A stretch of DNA of 64,000 nt from Atherix ibis (lineage: Eukaryota; Arthropoda; Insecta; Diptera; Athericidae): assembly GCA_958298945.1 (NCBI GenBank), contig OY282607.1:92015270-92079269 (forward strand), written 5' to 3'. Position numbers and translations under genes: made by a program. Numbering within the stretch: the first letter of the stretch is position 1; the number at the start of each line of letters is the position of its first letter. Under the pieces are notes generated by a model that was not told where the DNA came from, did not search any database, and saw nothing but the letters and a program-made list of their open reading frames with translations. Below are positions 57,383 through 64,000 of this stretch, one piece after another.

Positions 57383-57600
57383 GGGAATATAGTTCGGCCA
57401 ATTCGTGTCTGCATCCAACTACTGCACCCGACATCCTTTTTTCCTTTATAATTGCTGGCTGAGGTTTGGCCCATGGATACCTGAGGTCGTATAAAATCTG
57501 TGGGCTTTCTAAAGTACCTGATATTTCTCCACTTCGCCACTCCTCCAGGATGATCACTTTCCTCGTCCTTAATTTCTTGATATACAGAGTCACCGTGTAA
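57383..57600 (-). other. Coding-like remnant, unrecognised
   Basis: Minus strand, an open stretch of about 70 codons from VTLYIKKLRTRKVIILEEWR through LRYPWAKPQPAIIKEKRM to GCRHELAEL. Composition is protein-like. It may be part of a retrotransposon polyprotein or a decayed host exon; I cannot name a family. Confidence 0.3.
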
Positions 57601-60440
57601 CTTTCCAGAGTCTTTTTGGGGTTTTTAACGTTAAACCCAATAAGTCAATAAAATTAAGACAGAGCCAATAAAGTCAGACCCCTTGAGCTGACCGATTTGA
57701 GTTTATAGTTAAATAAAAATTGAATTTTATATTGAATTTATTTTAAAAATTTCAATCTATTTATACAAAATTAATTCTATTTTAAAGTAAATATTAAAAT
57801 ACATAATAGAAATTATAAATAAAAAGAAAGCAGATGTGCATCAAGGTTCACGTACAACCATTTGAGAAGAAGCTTAGAAACTGTCCGAATTTAACCAAAT
57901 TGCCAAATTACCGATTATTCATATTAATGCACTTGAAATTTGAATGAAGTGAGCCAATATGAAAGTTAGGGCGAAGTCAGTCACTGGCATTTGAGGATAA
58001 TCGACTATAAATACCCTCTCGATAGTTTTCAAATTTCATGCATGTTTGTACCTACTAATTACTCTTTCATTGTTATGATGACCAAAGCATATTTATGAAG
58101 GTCAGTTGTTACTAAACTATCTAATGTTTTGGAGTTATATTCTATAAAAATAATTAGGATTAATATTGTAGTTTTCCCATCCATTATCATGTTTGAGTGC
58201 ACATTTTCCCACTTATACTCGTATGAGTATTTTCAGTTTCACAAATTTTTTTTCAAGTACAAACAATTGCAGACATTTAAACAAATGGCATGATTTTTTC
58301 TAAATTTTAATATAATTTTTATTTATTTTTTAGATATTAAGTAAAAGTCTTTATTATTTAAAGAAAAAAAAATGAAATTTTTATTATTATTTTTATTTAA
58401 TTCCTCTAAAAAGATACTTATTATTTTATTATTTATCTTTTATTATAATAATTACATAAATTTTAAATAAACTTTTTAATTAGGAGTATTGTGACAAGTA
58501 TGACATTTTTCTTTAAGAATTTTTTTCTTATAATTTCTTAGATTTCCGTGAGCTCATGCATAGAATTTCGAGTTCTTAACAGTATAAGAATATGTATTCC
58601 AAGAAATAATCTTCATTATAAAGTATGACATTCAAAATTCTTATTAATAATATATGTTTATTTGGATAATTTCTAATTTGATGAAAGAAAAATAAACGAA
58701 TACTCAAAATAATGATCACTTTTTTCTAAGAAATTTATTCAAATTCTATATAGAACTATATATGTAAATTGATCCAATTATAGCTGAGATTATAAATATT
58801 TACAAAAATATATAAAAGCATATAGGGGAATTGTATATGCGAATTTGTATTTCTTCATATTAATTAAGTATAGTATTCTTTTCTTAAAATAAATATATTT
58901 TTAGGGGAGAATATTATGCCGTAAAAAATTTAAGCAAATTTATTACAATTTATTTTCTTTAAAGATTTTTTTAAAAATATTTTTAAATTAAGTTAGTTTT
59001 TTTATATTTTAGTAAAAGTTTTATCTAAAAATATAGATATTTTTTTAAATAAATAAATCCTATAACGTAAAATTGAAAATAATTATTTTAAGTTCTCTTA
59101 AATTGATTGAATTGTTGTCATCTGTTTGGATGCTGGTTGATGTCCATAATAACTTTTGGTTCTAGTTCAGAGTTTATAACAATTTCGTGTGTGATCATTT
59201 CTTAATAAATCTAAAATGAACATGAAATTATTATTTTCTAATATTCCATATTATTATTTATGGTATAATAAGAAAATTCAAGCTGAGTTATTTATTCAAT
59301 GTTTCATAATTTTTTTTTAATTTTCGCAGCCAAAATTATACAATATATCAAGTAGAAAAGCTTTTAATGGGAAAACAAATAATTTAAGAAATAATTATTT
59401 TCAGTTAATTTTTGAATATAAAAATAAAGTAGAATATAATTAATTATATTTTTAGGAAATTTTCAGTTGTGACATTTCGAAATAAATAGAAAATCCTTAC
59501 AAACAACGTAATCGAAATAACAAATTTTCAAGATGAAAAATACGAATTTAGGAAAAAATTTAAAAGTTTTTTTTTTATAAACAATAAGATAAACAAAAAA
59601 TAAAATGATAGAAGAACATGTTATGAACAAACGCTTAAAATTTCTTAGAAGTTGCTAAGTTATAAAGTACTTTCTAACATCATATCTACTCAGATTGGAT
59701 GATGGTGATGGCTTTAAATGAAACTTTTGATGAAAATAAAATAAATAATAATAAGTGGTAGAAATGGAAACATTTCATTATAATGAAAATTATTTTCCAA
59801 CATTTATCAGCTTAAAGATTAGGGATTGAATATTTTTTGTATATTTCTAATAGGAGATCGAAAATCAACGAGGGAATTGTATTTATTTGATAAACACTAA
59901 CTTTGACTATTATAGAAAATTTTTTATTATAAATAAGAATATTAACAATAAACAAATATTTTGATTTTGAATAATATTAAATTTGTTTATTATTATTATT
60001 ATTTTTTTGTTGTTGTTCGTTTTAAATTACAAGAAGTTAGAAAAGTCTTAATTATTTGTTTTCATAATTGAGATGATAAGAGTGCTCGAAGAGCTGAGAT
60101 AAAAAATACTTTTTACAAATAAACTTCAAATAAAATAATTTTCATAATTGTAATATTTAATGTTAGTGAAAAGGGCTTTAATTTGTTTTTTTTTTTTAAT
60201 TTCAAATTAATTAATTTGAAGGAGATCATTACTTAGTTAATATAATAAAAAATATCGTATGGGTGGGGGAAGGGGGTACAGATTCTTACCCCTTTTTCCC
60301 ACCCATAAGATATTTTTGAATCTTGTCAATGCTACAGGGTACATTTAAAAAAAGTAATCGGAAGATAATTCATTAATACTTATATTAAAATTTTTACGAA
60401 TATGTAAATCGGTCGAGTTTTCAAGTAAAGAGTTACTATG
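57601..60440. other. AT-rich stretch with a G/C-rich foldback
   Basis: No gene recognised over 2.8 kb. The foldback at 60,251-60,313 is the only marked structure. Confidence 0.5.
60251..60313. repeat. G/C-rich imperfect inverted repeat
   Basis: The arms TATGGGTGGGGGAAGGGGGT (60,258-60,277) and its near complement ACCCCTTTTTCCCACCCATA (60,288-60,307) fold with a short loop, and the pairing continues into flanking AATATC/GATATT. Purine-only and pyrimidine-only arms are unusual in this DNA. Confidence 0.8.
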
Positions 60441-60445
60441 CTATG

Positions 60446-60800
60446 AGGCCGGCCAGAAAAGTACCCAACCTAATAAAGAAAATACAAAAAATTTCGGAAA
60501 AAATGTCTTTAATTCTTAACATAGTCTCCTTTTAGCTCGATACACTTTTCCGAGGCATGTTCTATAGCTTTGACACCCTGTTTATTGTGAAAACGACACT
60601 GTTTATGTTCCATAGTGAGCAAATGCGGTACCTATCTTGCGCACAGCTTTTTCGTGATCAAATGTTTAGCCTGATTTTCATTGACCCAGTTTCGGAACCA
60701 TTTTCACTCAATTTTTTCGAATTGGTGATTTCAGTTAGTAGTAGGGTTATGCGGGTTCTGCGGCACTTTTTTGCAATATTATCTTAGGTCCGGATCCTTC
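60446..60800 (-). mobile_element. Mariner fragment M6, deleted
   Basis: The left end GGCCGGCCAGAAAAGTACCC is a mariner-like terminus. Minus strand after it: a GDYVKN-like C terminus (GGAGACTATGTTAAGAATT region, read K-E-T-M-L-R-I here), CIELKG with one stop, then upstream KLCAQDRYRICSLWNINSV. No catalytic block survives. The right end is unclear. Confidence 0.5.
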
Positions 60801-60821
60801 AAATTAGCTGCATGCATTTGA

Positions 60822-60906
60822 GTATTGCGTCATATTTGCTGCGTCAAAATTTTGAGTATTGCGTCAAAAAAGTGTAATACAATTTGAGTATTGCGTCAAA
60901 AAAGTG
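60822..60906. repeat. Short repeats of TTTGAGTATTGCGTCA
   Basis: Three copies of TTTGAGTATTGCGTCA (about 60,828, 60,852 and 60,884), two of them followed by AAAAAGTG, plus a partial CTGCGTCAAAATTT copy between. The irregular spacing suggests replication slippage or small templated insertions. Confidence 0.8.
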
Positions 60907-61058
60907 AGCCAAAACCCGCCAAGCCTTACTACTTCGTTTGTACCATTATTTCGATCAAAAATTCCATAAAGCTTACGAACTGTTTCAGCAAAACTTTGCC
61001 CATTTTTATAATGAGTTTTAACAATAATAACGCGTTGATATTTTGTATAGCGATCCAT
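60891..61058 (-). mobile_element. Tc3-type transposase N-terminal fragment
   Basis: From the Met at 61,058 the minus strand reads MDRYTKYQRVIIVKTHYKNG, then SFAETVRKLYGIFDRNNG. This is the N-terminal helix-turn-helix start of the MERYT/Tc3-type transposases. The rest of the protein is absent. It is distinct in sequence from T. Confidence 0.65.
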
Positions 61059-61208
61059 ATTACTAATCCCATAGTTGACCGATGGCACATATGTGTATAT
61101 CTGCCAATTATATGAGAAATTTGGCGCAAAATTCAAATCCAGCGCTATTTTTTGGATACACTTTACTGGTGCATTAAACAAAATTAAAAACATCTTCAAA
61201 CAATACAT

Positions 61209-62130
61209 AACCAGTTATTCATAATTTTTATGTTAGAAGTTATGACTTAACATCTGCATGTGTGCAAGGGGGCTGACGACTTTTAGAAAAAACTCCTTAT
61301 AGTTCAGTAGGGACGCAGAAGGTACCAAACGGAGAAATTATTTCATTCATATATGATCGAACCATTAGCTCAAAAGCACTCTGTATCGAAATATACTAAA
61401 AGGTTTTCGATATCACTAACTTATCCAATTAACCGAAATAGAATAATTGTCACCATTTATTTTTTATTGTTGCCAAATTCAGCTCATTTATCAAATTACG
61501 TTATATCTTATAAATGGTTACATTCAGACGAAATATCATTAAATCTTCCTGATAGAATTTATATTTTTTTTAAATGTCCAAAATATCTTTAATCACTTAA
61601 TGCGATTTATTTTTGGATAGCATTCTGTAAAAAAATTTTCATCTAATTATTCTCAGAAATAAAAAAGGTTTTATTAGAAAGAACTTATTTTGGGATATTT
61701 TTGCGCTCATTTAAGCAATTTCATCACTAACCTTTAGAATTTTTTGTTCTATACTCAATTTTTTTTTGCCAAATAAGAGTAATTATTGTATAGAATTTTT
61801 CCTCAAAAAAATGTAATTTTGTTAATATTTAATTTGGACCACTTGTTGATTTGTAATTCAAATAGAAAATTCAAAAAATCAACAGGTGAATATAAAAAGT
61901 TTAAGTAGAATTAATTGACGGTCAACAATAACACTAATGGCTTAAACTTATAAGAATGCCAGGAAAGTTATTTTGAAAAAAATTACTCAACTACGATTAC
62001 AGACAATCGAAAATATTTCAACAAATAGTAAATTTTTATGTTTTAACACAACTTTTAAAATTTTTTTTAATTAAAAATTTATATAATATTCGATGTTTTT
62101 TTTTTTATATAATTATATTTTATTCCAATC
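61209..62130. other. Unassigned stretch
   Basis: No gene recognised. 61,250-61,350 is less AT-rich but has no readable domain. Confidence 0.45.
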
Positions 62131-62530
62131 GATATACGAGATGTGGCCGAAAAGTAATGAGACAGACACCAATGAGAGCGATCTGGAAATACTGTGATAT
62201 AAGATTTCTGCTCCATACAGTTTGTATATTAGATCCTTCTGGATATGCATTAAAGCCTTATGTGGAATAATGCCCAAAAGGCGAATAATGCTTATCAAGA
62301 GTACAAGTTTTTTGAAAGCATAAAGCATATTTAGAGGGAATGCTGATTGAAAATATGGAACGATTGAAAGCTCTTGTGAGGTCAGACCATAGATTAACAT
62401 TTAAGCTTCTTTAAAAGCTCAGGACAGACCATCTCCAACAAAGAGTTTTTTTTTTGCTGGAAAACTGGATTATTTCCAGTTTTTCCTAAAAGACGATATC
62501 TTGGTACTCTTGATAACATCCAAGGAAGTG
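62131..62530. mobile_element. Mariner-like terminus and transposase scrap
   Basis: ATACGAGATGTGGCCGAAAA then GTAATGAGACAGAC at 62,133-62,166 looks like a mariner terminal repeat. At 62,470-62,530 the plus strand gives FPKRRYLGTLDNIQGSVTEE, the type of sequence following the third catalytic block in mariners. No other parts are recognised. Confidence 0.4.
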
Positions 62531-62769
62531 TAACTGAAGAGCTAAATATGAATTCTTCTAGTACTGCTACCGATAATATAAATAATGCTTCTTCTAATGT
62601 ATAGTTGGCCTACTTTGAGGTAGATGACTTTAATGTATAAAAAGGAAATAAAATTATTTAAAACGACAATATTGAGTATAAAGATATTTAGTTAAAATAA
62701 AAAATAAAACGTTAAAAATAAAATGTATCCAATTAATATATTGAAGGATTAATAAAATTGCTTGTTAGC

Positions 62770-63290
62770 CATGTACCGGGGACTACTTTATACCGTCACG
62801 ACTATGACGCTATTTGGCGAGTTCATCGTAAGTGTGGGAAGCTATCTGAATAAGACTGATCTGTGGTTAGTAGTATAAAATAGTGAGAAGTTTTTTTAAT
62901 ATAGGCGACTAGGGAGGAATCCTGCTCACGTAGTAATTTTAGGTTACCACTGGATTGGCATAAGGGACGATTGATGTTACCGAAAAGGAAGTTATGAGTG
63001 AGAGCAGACAAAAATATGTGGTATTGCTCTAGTGATCGTGTCTGCGGAAAGCTAATGATGAGGAATGATAGTAGGCGAGGTAGGAATTACTGTGTAAACT
63101 AGTCTATGGAGTGTTTCCCCAGTCAACTTGTCAGCATTTTTATTCCCAAAATGCTCACATGCCCCGGCATCCATCGCAACCCGGACACTCCTATTACTTA
63201 GTAGGATATGATGAATTACGCTAAGTATTGGTTCACTTGATGGGCCACAAATGGCTTTGTGCTAAAAATAATAGCAAGTAAATGTTATAT
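62770..63290 (-). mobile_element. LINE fragment with RNase H tail motif
   Basis: Minus strand, at about 63,125-63,185, WMPGHVSIL in one frame continues as GNKNADKLTGETL in another, the last RNase H motif of RNase H-bearing LINEs. The preceding and following sequence is less AT-rich than background. It is not the same family as the 38,790 element. Confidence 0.5.
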
Positions 63291-63822
63291 AATAATTGAA
63301 ATGTGAAAAAAAATTCACGGTCTTAAGATTTTCTTTTAAATTTTGATAATTGTTATTGATAGCTAAATTGATATTAAAAAAAGCTCGACAAAAATTAGAA
63401 TCAGATAATGCTTTATATGGTTCAGTTGTGTATATCTACGTACATGTTTTCGTATTTAGGCTTCGATTTAATTTATTTTAGTTTTCTTTAGTAAAACCAA
63501 ATTTAGTTGAATAGTCGAGTCCAGCTCAATCGATTTTAACAGTTGTCAGAGAAGTCCAATCAGGTCGAACATCAATAATTGGACATACTTTACATGTATT
63601 AACCGCTGAGAATCTACTAAGCTAGAGCTTCAGAGGTCCGAAGCCTAATAGAGCTGCTGTCAAGCCCACACGGACGGCATTGCCAAATTTTTTTAAAAAA
63701 AAAAAGGGTTCACTTCATGGAATACTACCTGAAATTCATCAGTCGCAACAACAGGGATACTTATTTCAGCTACAATACATCAAAGCATTTTATTAAAATA
63801 TGCCATATTCGTCGTCGAATTA

Positions 63823-64000
63823 CAAGCAACAAGTAACTAGCAACAAGCCCCAAGCAACAAACAACAAACAACAAACAACAGACAACAGACAACAGACAAC
63901 AGACAATAAGCAACAGGCAACAATCAAAAAGCAACAAGCAATAAGCAAAAAGCGAAAAACAATAGGTTACAAGCAACAAGCAACAAGTACCAAGAAACAA
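63823..64000. repeat. Microsatellite with 7-bp unit (CAACARR)n
   Basis: The region runs to the window edge as 7-mers such as CAACAAA, CAACAGA and CAACAAG, with drift towards CAATAAG and CAAAAAG. The Leu/Cys-rich frame on the minus strand is a by-product of the repeat. Confidence 0.92.

Noticed and set aside
62113..62400. 95-codon minus-strand frame
   Set aside because: No recognisable motif; it overlaps a mariner-like terminus and is probably chance.
63770..64000. Leu/Cys-rich minus-strand frame at the window edge
   Set aside because: Produced by the 7-bp microsatellite; no real protein composition.
1..64000. CRISPR arrays, operons or bacterial defence systems
   Set aside because: The sequence is eukaryotic with spliced genes; the tandem repeats lack spacer structure.

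Overview
This is a piece of a very AT-rich insect nuclear genome. The genes and repeats point to a fly (Diptera): a meltrin-type ADAM metalloprotease gene, a mitochondrial methionyl-tRNA synthetase gene, both with short fly-like introns among longer ones, and many Tc1/mariner transposons, one of them very close to the Drosophila Mos1 (mauritiana) type. No bacterial, organellar or viral gene organisation is seen, and no tRNA or rRNA gene was found.

Layout. 1-12,458 is gene-poor and full of transposon wreckage: a mosaic of a Tc3-like family (called X here) and two mariner families at 1-830, a full-length Mos1-like mariner with TA-flanked terminal inverted repeats at 4,700-5,947, and an X copy at 8,533-11,060 that holds a second transposon (family T) and a 311-bp tandem duplication. 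12,459-30,518 (+) is the ADAM gene. Nine coding exons assemble in consistent phase, from mid-prodomain to the stop codon; the signal-peptide exon is not visible. Its introns hold nested transposons, a 2.3-kb minisatellite with a 13-bp unit, and a 23-bp hairpin. The last exon is 2.5 kb and encodes an unusually long, low-complexity cytoplasmic tail. 31,000-33,100 holds a deleted mariner and a jockey-like LINE remnant. 35,067-37,270 (+) is the methionyl-tRNA synthetase, eight exons and 569 residues, with intact HIGH and KMSKS motifs. 37,300-64,000 has no securely identified gene: it carries LINE RNase H fragments in opposite orientations, deleted mariners, one nearly intact mariner at 47,212-48,426, long AT-rich stretches, one candidate first coding exon at 53,645-53,713, and a 7-bp microsatellite at the right edge.

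How the parts relate. The ADAM is a membrane protease predicted to be activated by a furin-type site assembled across an exon junction. The synthetase charges mitochondrial tRNA-Met. The two genes lie 4.5 kb apart on the same strand, and nothing in the sequence links their functions. Most of the novelty is in the mobile DNA: a mariner family (M1) converted to a foldback form with the same breakpoint in two copies, repeated insertion of different transposons into the same subterminal TA cluster of family X, and a templated inverted micro-insertion beside the third catalytic codon of the Mos1-like transposase. All family assignments come from reading translated motifs by eye; no database search was possible.
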